A DNA stretch of 62,319 nucleotides, from positions 1 to 62,319 of the forward strand of contig QXWW01000025.1 in the NCBI GenBank assembly GCA_009911185.1, written 5' to 3'. The notes below the pieces were generated by a model that had not been told where the DNA came from, did not search any database, and saw only the letters and a program-made list of their open reading frames with translations. Positions within the stretch are counted from its first letter, which is position 1; each line of letters begins with the position of its first letter. Shown piece by piece: positions 17,468 to 27,131 of this stretch. The position numbers were made by a program, and so were the translations under genes. Origin of the DNA: Lachnospiraceae bacterium (GTDB lineage Bacteria > Bacillota > Clostridia > Lachnospirales > Lachnospiraceae).

Positions 17468-18822
17468 TCCTTTATAGCTTCAACAACCCTGGGATATTCC
17501 ATAAAATGAGACGCTTTCACCAGTACGGTATCGTTTTCTCTTAAATATTCCAAAAGATGCTCTGTCATTTCATCTCTGTCTTTATAATAAAATACCTGCA
17601 TATTCCCTGTGTCTTTTGCTCCCTGCGCCATTTGTCCGGAAAGATTTCCGGCACAGAATAAGGCGGTAATCCGTTTTTGTGCCGCATATACCCCCACCTC
17701 ATAATGAAGCTGCTTCTCATTTTCACCCAGTTCCCCCATATCCCCTAATACCGCAATTGTCCGCCCCTGACCGCTGCTTAATACATCCAAAGAGGCCCGC
17801 ACAGATACCGGATTTGCATTGTAACAATCATCAAGCACTATGATTCTGCCCGTTTCTATGAGATTGCTGCGCCCTCTGATAGTCTTTGCCTGCTCAATTC
17901 CCGCCTGGATATCCGGCAGCTCCATGCCAAGGGCAAGCCCCACCGCAGCAGCAGCCATGGCGTTAGATACATTATGTTCTCCTGGAATAGGAATTTCGAC
18001 TGAAATTGTTCCTTTGGGAGTATGAATACTGGCTTTTACGCCCTTTAAACCGCAATTTTCAATATTGTCCGCATAAATTTCTCTCCCGGCACCGTAAAAT
18101 ACAGGATGGATTCCTTTGACTTCCCGAATCATGGAAAGTTTATCGTCTTCTCCATTTAATATGATATGGCCGTCTGGTTCCATATAATCAAAGATTTCAC
18201 TTTTTGCCTGAAGGATACCGTCTCTGGTCTTTAAATTTTCCAGATGGCAGATACCAATATTTGTGATTACACAGATATCCGGACGGGCCATCTTCGCAAG
18301 GCGGTGCATTTCCCCAAAATCAGAAATTCCCATCTCCACCACTGCCGCCTGATGCTCCCGGCGTATGCGCAGCAACGTCAGGGGAAGCCCAATTTCGTTA
18401 TTATAATTCCCTGCTGTTTTTAACACCTGGTACTTCTGTGAGAGTACAGCGGCAATCATCTCCTTTGTACTGGTCTTTCCCACGCTGCCTGTGATTCCCA
18501 CAATTGGAATGGAAAGCTGACTGCGGTAATACTCTGCAATATTTTTTAATGCCTGCTCACTGGACTCTACCTGAATCCAGGGTACGGGGCAGTTAGAAAG
18601 TTTCCGCTCAGACAACACGGCCGCAGCGCCTTTTTTCACCACGTCAGGAATAAACTCATGGCCGTCTGCCCTTGCCCCCTGAATCGGAATAAACAGATAT
18701 CCCTCTTCCACCTGGCGGCTGTCTGTGACCGCTCCTTTGATTACTATCTGCATTTTTTCCCGTTCTCCTGTATAAACCCCATGACAGGCTTCTGCAATGT
18801 GCTCCAACGTCATATGTTTCAT
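17437..18822 (-). CDS. murF: UDP-N-acetylmuramoyl-tripeptide--D-alanyl-D-alanine ligase
   Basis: Attaches the D-Ala-D-Ala dipeptide to UDP-MurNAc-tripeptide, completing the peptidoglycan stem. Mur ligase layout: N-terminal substrate domain, ATP-binding GITGSVGKTSTKE (about 110-122), central HNVSNAMAA motif and the C-terminal LDDCYNANP region. The ATG at 18822 is preferred because GGAGG lies 5 nt upstream; an in-frame GTG at 18849 overlaps the ddl stop as GTGA and could give a slightly longer form. It directly follows ddl, which makes its D-Ala-D-Ala substrate, a logical two-gene operon. Confidence 0.96.
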   Translation of the reverse strand: MKHMTLEHIAEACHGVYTGEREKMQIVIKGAVTDSRQVEEGYLFIPIQGARADGHEFIPDVVKKGAAAVLSERKLSNCPVPWIQVESSEQALKNIAEYYRSQLSIPIVGITGSVGKTSTKEMIAAVLSQKYQVLKTAGNYNNEIGLPLTLLRIRREHQAAVVEMGISDFGEMHRLAKMARPDICVITNIGICHLENLKTRDGILQAKSEIFDYMEPDGHIILNGEDDKLSMIREVKGIHPVFYGAGREIYADNIENCGLKGVKASIHTPKGTISVEIPIPGEHNVSNAMAAAAVGLALGMELPDIQAGIEQAKTIRGRSNLIETGRIIVLDDCYNANPVSVRASLDVLSSGQGRTIAVLGDMGELGENEKQLHYEVGVYAAQKRITALFCAGNLSGQMAQGAKDTGNMQVFYYKDRDEMTEHLLEYLRENDTVLVKASHFMEYPRVVEAIKEKFASVSGGE

Positions 18823-18845
18823 AGCATCCTCCATCTTATTGTCTT

Positions 18846-19898
18846 TCACTCATATTTTTTCAGGGAAATCTGTATAATATGTTCACATAGCTGCGGAAAA
18901 TCCATGCCTTCCGCCATTGCTTCCTGTGGCAGCAGACTGGTAGGAGTCATCCCCGGCAGAGTGTTGGCCTCCAGACAATAGATATGATTTTCCTCATCCA
19001 GCAGGAAATCCATCCTCGAGTATGTATACAAATCCAGTGCTTTCGCCGCTTCCCGGGCATACTGCTGCATTTTCTCTGTAATTTCTTCTGGCAGCTTTGC
19101 CGGACAGGTCTCCACACTGCTGCCCTTGGCATATTTATTCTTATAATCATAAAAGCCTTCTTTGGGCGCAATCTCAATGACAGGCAGCGCACGAAATTCC
19201 ATGACGCCTACGGAAAATTCCCGGCCTTTGATATACGCTTCCACTACCACCTCGTCTTCCAATTGGAACGCGTCCTGCAGCGCCTTTTGATATGCTTCTT
19301 CCGTATATACAATCGAGACGCCCACGCTGGAGCCTCCCCGACAGGGCTTTACCACAAGGGGCACTGCAAGCCCCGTATCTTTTAATTCCCACTTGGCTTC
19401 TTCTTTTTTTAATGTAATCCCAGAAGGCGTCGGTATATGATTGGCGGCAAACAGACGTTTCGCAAGCCCTTTGTCCATGGCAAGCGCGCTGCTCAAATAA
19501 CCTGTTCCCGTATATTTAATCCCATACAAATCAAAGGCTGCCTGTACTCTTCCGTCTTCCCCATTCTCCCCATGGAGCGCCAGAAAAACAATATCTGCCA
19601 TCCGGCACATGGCAATGACATTCGGTCCAAAGAGGCAGGGACTTTGGTCTTTTCTGCTCTTTTTTACCTGTTCAAGATCCGGAGCCGTTCCAGTAATCCC
19701 CGTTACCTGAACACTGGCCGCAAGAGAGCGTTCAAAAATTCCTTCCAAATTTTCTTCCCTGTCACGGTATCCCATAAAAAGGTCCAGCAAAATTACCTGA
19801 TGCCCATTTTTACGCAATGCCTTCGCCACTTCATTTCCGGTCACAAAAGATACATCGCGTTCCGTGCTCAAACCTCCCGCCAATACTACAATATTCAT
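18846..19898 (-). CDS. ddl: D-alanine--D-alanine ligase
   Basis: Joins two D-alanines for the peptidoglycan stem. ATP-grasp enzyme of 350 aa with LHGENGEDG, the GGSSVGVS substrate loop and C-terminal EANTLPGMTP. The selectivity region reads GFYDYKNKY, with the tyrosine typical of D-Ala-specific enzymes rather than the D-lactate ligases of vancomycin resistance. AGGAGG precedes the ATG. First gene of the ddl-murF operon; an extended -10 (TGGTATAAG) lies about 45 bp upstream. Confidence 0.96.
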   Translation of the reverse strand: MNIVVLAGGLSTERDVSFVTGNEVAKALRKNGHQVILLDLFMGYRDREENLEGIFERSLAASVQVTGITGTAPDLEQVKKSRKDQSPCLFGPNVIAMCRMADIVFLALHGENGEDGRVQAAFDLYGIKYTGTGYLSSALAMDKGLAKRLFAANHIPTPSGITLKKEEAKWELKDTGLAVPLVVKPCRGGSSVGVSIVYTEEAYQKALQDAFQLEDEVVVEAYIKGREFSVGVMEFRALPVIEIAPKEGFYDYKNKYAKGSSVETCPAKLPEEITEKMQQYAREAAKALDLYTYSRMDFLLDEENHIYCLEANTLPGMTPTSLLPQEAMAEGMDFPQLCEHIIQISLKKYE

Positions 19899-19984
19899 AA
19901 GAAACCTCCTGCATTTTCAAATTAACAATTACAAATATCTTATACCATTTTATCTTTTGTGGCAAGTAAATATCCTTAGCAACG

Positions 19985-20016
19985 TAAAAAGGACAGCGAA
20001 ATCATTCCGCTGTCCC
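19985..20016 (-). terminator. Terminator of the SPOCS-LysM gene
   Basis: GGACAGCG/CGCTGTCC 8-bp stem on the minus strand followed by TTTTT, directly after the stop codon. Confidence 0.85.
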
Positions 20017-20020
20017 GTGC

Positions 20021-21580
20021 CTATCCTACTGTTTTAATAATCAATATTTTATCGCCGCCGCGTATCTGTTCAGAAGCAAGCTGGTTCGTCTTGACGATTT
20101 CTGAAATGGTGGTAAAATTCTCCTTAGCGATATCCCAAAGCTGGTCTCCTTCTTTTGCAATATACCCGATGATACCGGGGCTTTCCTGTAATTGTTCCAT
20201 ATCCAGCGGTTCCTGCTGCACTTCCGTAATCTTTTTCACCTGCTGCTGCAAAAATACGATACAATTCAGGCTGATTACAGCTTTTACCTCCACCTGGCTG
20301 CTGTCGGTCATTACGGTAGTAAGCTGGTCGATACCCGTCTGCAAATGGTAGCGGCAATCTTCATTGATACCCGGAACTTCAATCAGATAGTGGAAGGGCA
20401 GAACATCCTTCACAGAAGCAACCGGCATCCGGTCATCGGCTGTGACATAAAGGATCGTAACCTGCAGCGTACCTTCCACCTGAATGCCGCCTTCCACAAT
20501 TTCCGCCCGTTCTGCCACTGCATACCCCTCGCTGGCGCAGATTTGCAGGATAGGCTCCTGATTTTTATCAATACTCATTTTCTCTGATATCTTGCATTTG
20601 GAAGCATTTCTCAGAAGCAGCTTCTCAAATACCGTATCCTGGTATATGGGCGTTAATTTCTGATTCACGGCATAGAGGTCCGCCACAATCTGGTTTTCTT
20701 CCTCTGTAAATATCTGTATATCCAGATCCAGCACCAGCTCTAAATGCAGCATCCGTTCTTCCCCGTCATAATCAGGCTTTACTTCCAGTTCCACTCCCGA
20801 CACGTCATAAGAGACGTCCGCAATCATTTCTTCCGTACAGCCGTTACAGTCGATCACTCCGGTAAATGGCAGCGCCGTTTCCATCCACTGCAAATGCTCC
20901 TCATCCTCTTCCCCTTCGTAGAGTACAAATACCAGCGCTTCTCCCTTGAGATTTAACTGCTGGTCCATCAGACGGGTTTCAACGCCCCGAAGCTGTACGC
21001 TTTTCCACAAAACCTGCCGGATATTCGGCTTATTAGAGGGAAGGAGAATCTCTTCTTTAAAGCGGAAAGTATCTTTTTTAGCCAGAAACAGCGCCATCGC
21101 CGTCAGATTCTGGTTTAAAAGCTGTACCCCGCTCTCCTGGTCCACGCCGGTAAGCAGCTCTTCATCGTAAATCTCATCAATCACCGCTTTCAATACCACC
21201 AGCGCCTTAACGCTTAATTTCCTGGAATTGATAATTCCGATGGAAAGATCTTCCATTTCCCATTTCAATTTTGCAGTATCGTATTCATTAGCGCCATCTA
21301 TGGCAAGGCTTTCCTGAAAAGGAATCTCCCCTGACATATTATTAATTTTCCCTTCCTCCTGGTCGCTGCGGTACAGAAGAGAGAATTTCAACACGCCTTT
21401 CAACCATACATGATCCTGGGTGATGGTAGTTTCATCCAGCAATAATTCTCCTTTGTCCTGTATAATCCGAATCAAATCCGGTTTCATGTCTGGCACGTTA
21501 AAATCATCATCCAGAGTAATCTGGGTCACAGCTTTTCCCTTTTCACGGTTCATATGTATGTATCTTTTCGCTAAATCCAC
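20021..21580 (-). CDS. SPOCS (DUF3794) and LysM domain protein, SipL-like
   Basis: A 519-aa protein with three stretches resembling SPOCS/DUF3794 domains (roughly 40-130, 160-290 and 330-450) and one C-terminal LysM (about 467-515, IGYIAKEGDQLWDIAKENF). The same architecture is found in SipL of Clostridioides difficile, which binds SpoIVA and anchors the spore coat basement layer. There is no signal peptide, as expected for a mother-cell coat protein. It starts with GTG at 21580, supported by AGGAG 10 nt upstream; the next ATG would cut the first domain. Lies beside veg, a frequent clostridial neighbour. Confidence 0.85.
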   Translation of the reverse strand: MDLAKRYIHMNREKGKAVTQITLDDDFNVPDMKPDLIRIIQDKGELLLDETTITQDHVWLKGVLKFSLLYRSDQEEGKINNMSGEIPFQESLAIDGANEYDTAKLKWEMEDLSIGIINSRKLSVKALVVLKAVIDEIYDEELLTGVDQESGVQLLNQNLTAMALFLAKKDTFRFKEEILLPSNKPNIRQVLWKSVQLRGVETRLMDQQLNLKGEALVFVLYEGEEDEEHLQWMETALPFTGVIDCNGCTEEMIADVSYDVSGVELEVKPDYDGEERMLHLELVLDLDIQIFTEEENQIVADLYAVNQKLTPIYQDTVFEKLLLRNASKCKISEKMSIDKNQEPILQICASEGYAVAERAEIVEGGIQVEGTLQVTILYVTADDRMPVASVKDVLPFHYLIEVPGINEDCRYHLQTGIDQLTTVMTDSSQVEVKAVISLNCIVFLQQQVKKITEVQQEPLDMEQLQESPGIIGYIAKEGDQLWDIAKENFTTISEIVKTNQLASEQIRGGDKILIIKTVG

Positions 21581-21649
21581 AATAAAAACGCTCCTATCCT
21601 GAATATTGGTACATTCTATTCAGAATCAAAGCGTTTTATTCATTCCTGC

Positions 21650-21898
21650 TTAACACAATTTCATTCTTACATCTCTTGTCAGCACATCAGCATAGCTGAA
21701 CGAAAGAAGCTGAGATGGATTCTTCTCATTCTCATCGTCAACCAAAATGGTAAATACGGAAGGGTAGGCTCCCTGAATCACGCCTTCTTGAATGTCAACT
21801 CTGTTACGGCCTCTGTCAAGCTGGATCATTACCCTGTTCCCTAATTGCCCGGATACAGATGCTCGTACCTTATTGATATCTGCTTGTTTTATTGCCAT
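21650..21898 (-). CDS. veg: Veg family protein
   Basis: Small cytoplasmic protein (82 aa) conserved across Firmicutes and linked in Bacillus subtilis to biofilm gene control and spore outgrowth; its biochemical role is unclear. The sequence starts MAIKQADINKVR and has the family core GRNRVDIQEGVIQGAYPSVFT, a small SH3-like beta barrel. The ATG at 21898 follows GAGGTGG; a GTG three codons earlier is in frame. A weak hairpin (CTGAATA/TATTCAG, 21598-21624) separates it from the SPOCS gene. Confidence 0.93.
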   Translation of the reverse strand: MAIKQADINKVRASVSGQLGNRVMIQLDRGRNRVDIQEGVIQGAYPSVFTILVDDENEKNPSQLLSFSYADVLTRDVRMKLC

Positions 21899-21998
21899 TC
21901 TTTCCACCTCATTTCAAAAATTTGAGAAGCTTCTGTTCTGACTAAACACTCTTATTTAAAGCCTTACAGGCCTCCCTTGACAACCTTATATCTCTTTT

Positions 21999-22027
21999 AG
22001 TATATCACTGTGCTAAATTTCTGTCAA
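21999..22027 (-). promoter_or_regulatory. Sigma-A promoter of veg
   Basis: Consensus TTGACA, 17 nt, TATACT on the minus strand, about 100 bp upstream of veg. The B. subtilis veg promoter is also known as very strong. Confidence 0.85.
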
Positions 22028-22133
22028 AGGAAAATATGTTTCACGGTTCGACAGGATTTTATCTCATTATAATTAGTTCTTCCATCGAATATCGTTATCT
22101 GCTAAAATCATGGTATACGAGGAGGTGAGGCAA

Positions 22134-23312
22134 ATGCCCGAACGGCTGATTTTTCATATCGACGTAAATTCCGCCTATTTGTCCTGGTCGGCGACGGAAA
22201 AGTTAAAACAGGGCTGCGCCCTGGATATCCGCACCATTCCTTCTATTATTGGAGGCGATATGGCAAGCCGCCACGGCGTCGTACTGGCAAAATCCATCCC
22301 GGCAAAAGCATATGGCATAGTAACGGGAGAACCGGTGGCACATGCTTTGCAGAAATGTCCGAAACTGCTCCTGGAACCCCCAAACCATCGTTTGTATTCA
22401 CAGTACAGCCAAAGGCTGATGGAACTTCTGACGTCTTTTTGTTCTTCCATTGAACAGGTTAGCATTGATGAGTGTTATCTGGATTTTTCCGGAAAAAAAC
22501 ACTGCCTCGGCAATCCCTGCGACACCGCTGCTCAAATAAAAGATACGGTGAAAACTTCTCTTGGATTTACCGTAAATATAGGCATTTCCACCAACAAGCT
22601 GCTGGCAAAAATGGCGTCTGATTTTCAAAAACCGGATAAGGTGCATACCTTGTTTCCGCAAGAAATACCAGAAAAAATGTGGCCCCTTCCCGTGCGGGAG
22701 CTGTTTATGGTGGGCAAAGCATCCGCCGCCACCTTAGAAAAGCTGGAAATCCGAACCATCGGCGATCTTGCGCACGCTGACCCTCAAATATTAGAATCCC
22801 ATATGAAAAGCCATGGAAAGCTGATTTGGCAATTTGCAAACGGCATAGATGATTCCCCGGTCCAGACGGAAGAAAACGAATTAAAATGCGTTGGCAATTC
22901 TACTACGCTTGCCAGAAACGCAGAGACGGCGGCGAAAGCCAAAAAGGTCCTGCATTCCCTGTGCCGGCAGGTTTCCTCACGTCTGCAGCAATACGGGCAG
23001 TATGCCGGAATGGTAAGCACAGAAATACGTTACGCTTCTTTCGTCAGAGTATCCCATCAAATGCAGCTCCCCTTTGCCACGTATGATGAAAAAATACTGT
23101 GCCGGCATGCCTGCCTTTTGTTTGACGAACTTTGGAACGGCGAACCCGTGCGCCTCCTGGGCGTGCGCACCTCTAAACTTTCCGATGAACCGGAACCTGT
23201 ACAGATGAATCTGTTTGACCTGCCTAAGACGCAGAAGGAAATAAAAGCGGAACAGGCGGCAAAAGCGTTGCAGAACAAATTTGGGAAACACATTATCCAT
23301 AAAGGACTCTGA
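22134..23312 (+). CDS. dinB: DNA polymerase IV (Y-family translesion polymerase)
   Basis: Error-prone polymerase that bypasses damaged template bases. Palm catalytic residues are Asp10 in FHIDVNSAYLSW and Asp112-Glu113 in SIDECYLDFS. Thumb and little-finger domains follow, and the C-terminus has QMNLFDL, a beta-clamp-binding motif. The ATG at 22134 has GGAGGTGAGG upstream. I looked for a Firmicute SOS box (CGAACnnnnGTTCG) in the 130 bp upstream and found only a half match with wrong spacing, so SOS control is not supported. Convergent with the ABC exporter genes (12 bp gap). Confidence 0.96.
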   Translation: MPERLIFHIDVNSAYLSWSATEKLKQGCALDIRTIPSIIGGDMASRHGVVLAKSIPAKAYGIVTGEPVAHALQKCPKLLLEPPNHRLYSQYSQRLMELLTSFCSSIEQVSIDECYLDFSGKKHCLGNPCDTAAQIKDTVKTSLGFTVNIGISTNKLLAKMASDFQKPDKVHTLFPQEIPEKMWPLPVRELFMVGKASAATLEKLEIRTIGDLAHADPQILESHMKSHGKLIWQFANGIDDSPVQTEENELKCVGNSTTLARNAETAAKAKKVLHSLCRQVSSRLQQYGQYAGMVSTEIRYASFVRVSHQMQLPFATYDEKILCRHACLLFDELWNGEPVRLLGVRTSKLSDEPEPVQMNLFDLPKTQKEIKAEQAAKALQNKFGKHIIHKGL

Positions 23313-23324
23313 GCCTGCCTGTTT

Positions 23325-25085
23325 CTAAACCGCAAACTGGCTGTTATAAAGCTCTGAATAAAAGCCCTTTTGTTCAAGCAGTTCTTCATGGCTTCCCTGT
23401 TCGATGATATGTCCATCCTTCATCACCAGGATGATATCCGCCTGCTGAATGGTGGAAAGCCGATGCGCTACAATAAAGCTGGTCCGTCCCTTCATCATGG
23501 CGGCAAACGCATTCTGTATCTTCATCTCTGTTCTGGTGTCTATGGAGGACGTAGCCTCGTCCAGTATCAGCATAGGCGGCAGGCACAGCATAACTCTGGC
23601 AATGCACAAAAGCTGTTTCTGCCCCGCAGACAGGCTACCGCCGTCCTCGCCGATAACGGTATCATACCCCTGCGGCAGACGTTTGATAAAACTATGCGCA
23701 TGAGCTGCTTTCGCAGCCTTTAAAATTTCTTCCTCAGAAGCCTCTGGTTTTCCCATAGTAAGATTGTCGCGAATGGTTCCGGCCTTCAGCCACGTTTCCT
23801 GCAGCACCATACCATAACTTTCCCGAAGGCTTCTGCGGGTAACGTCCCGGATATCCTGTCCTTCCACCTGAATACTGCCGTTGTCAACATCATAAAAACG
23901 CATCAGCAAATTAATCATAGTAGTCTTTCCGCAGCCGGTGGGACCGACAATCGCCACGCGCTGTCCGGGCCTTACCTCCAGATTGAAATCCTCAATCAGC
24001 TTTTTATCCGGCGAATAAGAAAACCAGACATGCGACAATTCCACGTTTCCCTTGACATCGGTCAGTATTTTCACGTCTTGCGGTTCTGGAACTTGAGGCT
24101 CCTCTTCAATAAGCGCAAAAATACGTTCTGCACATGCAAGCGCGTTCTGCAGCTCAGTCACCACCCCAGAAATCTCGTTAAAAGGTTTCGTATACTGGTT
24201 GGCGTAACTTAAAAAGCAGGAAAGCTGCCCCACTGTAAACGTTGCGCCTGCAGACATGGCGAATAACGCTCCCACAAGCGTCACCCCTGTATACACCAGG
24301 CTGTTTACAAAGCGGGTTCCCGGATTGGTCAGAGAAGAGAAAAATGTAGCGTTCAAGGACGCTTTCTCCAATCTTTGGTTAATCTCATCAAATTTTTCCA
24401 GGACATCCTCCTCCTTTGAAAACGCCTGCACTACTTTTTGGTTTTCAATCATTTCATTAATCAGAGAGGTCTGTTCTCCTCTGGTCTTTGACTGAAGCAA
24501 AAACATAGAAAATGTCCGCCGCGCAATAAAGGCCGCCACAAAGAGAGAAACCGGCGTAACCAGCACTACCACCAGCGTAATCTTAAGATTAATGCTTACC
24601 ATAAATAACAGCGTACCCAAAATCGTAACCACACCGGTAAACAACTGGGAAAATCCCATTAAAAGCCCGTCTGCAAACTGATCTACATCGGCAATCACTC
24701 TGCTCACCAGTTCTCCATGCGAATGTCCGTCTATAAACTTCAGCGGAAGAATCTCCAGTCTCGCAAACGCCTCCCGCCGTACGTCCTGCACCACTTCATA
24801 GGTAATCTTATTATTGCACACATTCATCAGCCATTGTGCCAGCGCCGCCTGCACCGTCACAATCGCCATCCGTCCCAGCAATTTCGTTATAACTGGAAAT
24901 TCCACCTGCCCCGGAGCAATAATATAATCAATGACTCGTCCCGTAATCACTGGAATATACAAGGTGGAGGCCACCGTCACTACGGCAAAAATTAAAGACA
25001 ACGCCAGATAAATCCGGTACGCCTGAATGTATTTTAGAACTTTCTTCAGGGTCTTTGTCTGATATTTTTTATCTTTTTTCTTCAT
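23325..25085 (-). CDS. ABC exporter half-transporter, canonical-catalytic subunit
   Basis: Membrane domain of six helices (about 25-320) fused to an ATPase domain, type IV exporter fold. Walker A is GPTGCGKTT, the signature is altered to SAGQ (LSAGQKQ), and Walker B keeps the catalytic glutamate (LILDEATSSID). With the gene just upstream it should form a heterodimer with one degenerate ATP site, as in BmrCD, LmrCD or TM287/288, so this is the BmrD-like half. Likely exports drugs or peptides. ATG at 25085 has GGAGG upstream; the gap from the first gene is 15 bp. Confidence 0.93.
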   Translation of the reverse strand: MKKKDKKYQTKTLKKVLKYIQAYRIYLALSLIFAVVTVASTLYIPVITGRVIDYIIAPGQVEFPVITKLLGRMAIVTVQAALAQWLMNVCNNKITYEVVQDVRREAFARLEILPLKFIDGHSHGELVSRVIADVDQFADGLLMGFSQLFTGVVTILGTLLFMVSINLKITLVVVLVTPVSLFVAAFIARRTFSMFLLQSKTRGEQTSLINEMIENQKVVQAFSKEEDVLEKFDEINQRLEKASLNATFFSSLTNPGTRFVNSLVYTGVTLVGALFAMSAGATFTVGQLSCFLSYANQYTKPFNEISGVVTELQNALACAERIFALIEEEPQVPEPQDVKILTDVKGNVELSHVWFSYSPDKKLIEDFNLEVRPGQRVAIVGPTGCGKTTMINLLMRFYDVDNGSIQVEGQDIRDVTRRSLRESYGMVLQETWLKAGTIRDNLTMGKPEASEEEILKAAKAAHAHSFIKRLPQGYDTVIGEDGGSLSAGQKQLLCIARVMLCLPPMLILDEATSSIDTRTEMKIQNAFAAMMKGRTSFIVAHRLSTIQQADIILVMKDGHIIEQGSHEELLEQKGFYSELYNSQFAV

Positions 25086-25100
25086 CACACACCTCCTGCT

Positions 25101-26831
25101 CTACTGTTTCTTGTATTGAGACTCATGAATTTCCTGGTAAACCTGGCAATGCTGTAAAAGCTCTTCGTGGGTTCCCATGCCTGCAATCCCTCCGTCGTCC
25201 AGCACAATAATTTTATCGGCATGTTGAATGGAGGAGGTACGCTGGGATACGATAAATACCGTAGGATTTCCTTCCATTTCCCGAATCGCCTTGCGCAGTC
25301 TGGCGTCTGTTGCATAATCCAGAGCAGAGGCGCTGTCATCCAGAATCAGAATTTCCGGCTTACGCACCAGGGCGCGGGCGATGGTAAGACGCTGCCTTTG
25401 CCCGCCGGAAAAGTTCTTGCCTCCCTGCTCTACCGAAGCGTCCAGTTTTCCCTGCTTTCCTTCCACCACTTCTCTTGCCTGCGCCGTATCCAATGCCTCA
25501 AACAGCTCTGCTTCTGTAGCGTCTGCCTTGCCCCAGCAAAGATTTTCGCGGATTGTCCCCTGAAACAACACCGCTCTTTGCATTACAATTCCCACTTTCT
25601 GCCGCAGCTCCTCCAGGGAATATTCTTTTACATTTTTCCCCTGGATCAGGACTTCGCCGGCAGTAACGTCATAAAACCTTGGAATCAAGTGTACTAACGT
25701 CGTTTTTCCAGAACCAGTCCCGCCGATGATACCGACGGTTTCCCCCTTTTCCACAGAAAAATCAATATCTGTCAGGCTTTCCGCTCCCGCCCCCTGATAA
25801 GCCATTCCCACATGGGAAAACTGTACCGCAGGACTTTGTTGTTTGACAGGTTTTAAATCTATATTTTCAAGCCGAGCGGCAGGCATACTGCTTTCCATAT
25901 CTAATATGGAAGAAATGCGCTTTCCGCACGCCGCGGCTTTGGTGATGGTAATAATCAGGTTCGCAAGTTTAATTAACTCTACCAAAATCTGGGACATGTA
26001 ATTTACCAGCGCCACAACTTCTCCCTGGGTAAGGTTTCCCGTGTTTACCTGGACAGCTCCGGTATAAAGCAGGACAATGGTCGCCGCATTGATAATAATA
26101 AACGTTACCGGATTTAAAAATGCGCTGATTTTTCCTACGTAATTCTGCATAAACGTAAGCTCTTCCAGACCTTCCTCAAAGCGTTTGATTTCCTCTTCCT
26201 CTCTGTGGAAGGCGCGGATTACTCTGGCTCCGGTAAGATTTTCCCTGGTAATTCCCAGTACCTTATCCAGCCGTTCCTGCACTTTACGATACAAGGGGAT
26301 ACTAATCGCCATGACGCCGAACACTACCAACGACAAAAGCGGAATCGTCACCACAAAAATCAACGCCGCCTTTACGTCAATGGTAAATGCCATAATCATA
26401 GAGCCAAATACGATAAATGGGGAACGCAGAAACAGGCGCAGCACCATATTTACTCCTGATTGCGCCTGATTGATATCACTGGTCATGCGGGTAATCAGCG
26501 TTGCCGTACCAGCCTTATCAATTTCGGAAAAGGAGAAAGTCTGGATATGGGCAAACAATGCGTGGCGTACTCCGGTTCCAAACCCCGCCGCAGCTTTTGC
26601 CGCAAAATACTGCGCTGTCACAGAGCAAAGCAGACCGACTAAGCCCAATGCCACCATCAGCAGACACATCTTCAGGATAAAACTTTTATCCTGCGCTGCA
26701 ATTCCCACATCAATAACCGCCGATACCGCCAAAGGCACAATCAGCTCAAAGGATGCCTCCAGCATTTTAAACAGAGGCGCTAAAACGCACTCCCTTTTGT
26801 AATTTTTTAAATACAGCAATAATTTTTTCAT
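25101..26831 (-). CDS. ABC exporter half-transporter, degenerate-site subunit
   Basis: A six-helix membrane domain plus ATPase domain, 576 aa. Walker A is GGTGSGKTT and the signature FSGGQRQ is canonical, but Walker B reads LILDDSASALD: aspartate replaces the catalytic glutamate. The partner has the opposite defects, which is the reciprocal pattern of heterodimeric exporters, making this the BmrC-like half. The ATG at 26831 is preferred over a GTG 15 bp upstream because AAAGGA precedes it. First gene of a two-gene operon; no leader peptide like bmrB is visible in the ~65-nt leader. Confidence 0.93.
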   Translation of the reverse strand: MKKLLLYLKNYKRECVLAPLFKMLEASFELIVPLAVSAVIDVGIAAQDKSFILKMCLLMVALGLVGLLCSVTAQYFAAKAAAGFGTGVRHALFAHIQTFSFSEIDKAGTATLITRMTSDINQAQSGVNMVLRLFLRSPFIVFGSMIMAFTIDVKAALIFVVTIPLLSLVVFGVMAISIPLYRKVQERLDKVLGITRENLTGARVIRAFHREEEEIKRFEEGLEELTFMQNYVGKISAFLNPVTFIIINAATIVLLYTGAVQVNTGNLTQGEVVALVNYMSQILVELIKLANLIITITKAAACGKRISSILDMESSMPAARLENIDLKPVKQQSPAVQFSHVGMAYQGAGAESLTDIDFSVEKGETVGIIGGTGSGKTTLVHLIPRFYDVTAGEVLIQGKNVKEYSLEELRQKVGIVMQRAVLFQGTIRENLCWGKADATEAELFEALDTAQAREVVEGKQGKLDASVEQGGKNFSGGQRQRLTIARALVRKPEILILDDSASALDYATDARLRKAIREMEGNPTVFIVSQRTSSIQHADKIIVLDDGGIAGMGTHEELLQHCQVYQEIHESQYKKQ

Positions 26832-26902
26832 AAAGATTCCTTTCACTCTTTATCGTTATTCTCCGGGCTTTCTTTTATTTATCCATTTCCCCGTTAAAAG
26901 AA

Positions 26903-26931
26903 ATTATACAAAATTTTCCATAAAAATTCAA
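26903..26931 (-). promoter_or_regulatory. Promoter of the heterodimeric ABC exporter operon
   Basis: TTGAAT, 17 nt, TATAAT with TG immediately before the -10 on the minus strand. The remainder of the 26847-27131 gap shows only the terminator of the following gene. Confidence 0.75.
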
Positions 26932-27099
26932 ATAGCAGAATAACGTATAACGCCTGCTCTCCTTCCTCTCGATTATGAAAGAATTACATTTTTGCCGTAT
27001 GTCAAACAGCACATTTGCGGCATATGTCCTCCCGTGCGTGTGCGCATCTTCCGGAGTGTTTTTCATAGAAAAATATCTCTTAATACTTCCTGCGACATA

Positions 27100-27131
27100 A
27101 AAACAGAGATGCCGAAACATCTCTGTTTTTA
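27100..27131. terminator. Bidirectional terminator after the FtsX permease gene
   Basis: AAACAGAGATG and CATCTCTGTTT form an 11-bp stem with a 6-nt loop; A- and T-runs flank it on both strands. It abuts the permease stop codon. Confidence 0.85.

Noticed and set aside
22040-22133. LexA (SOS) box upstream of dinB
   Set aside because: Only CGAAT-ATC-GTT was found, with a 3-nt spacer and mismatched ends.
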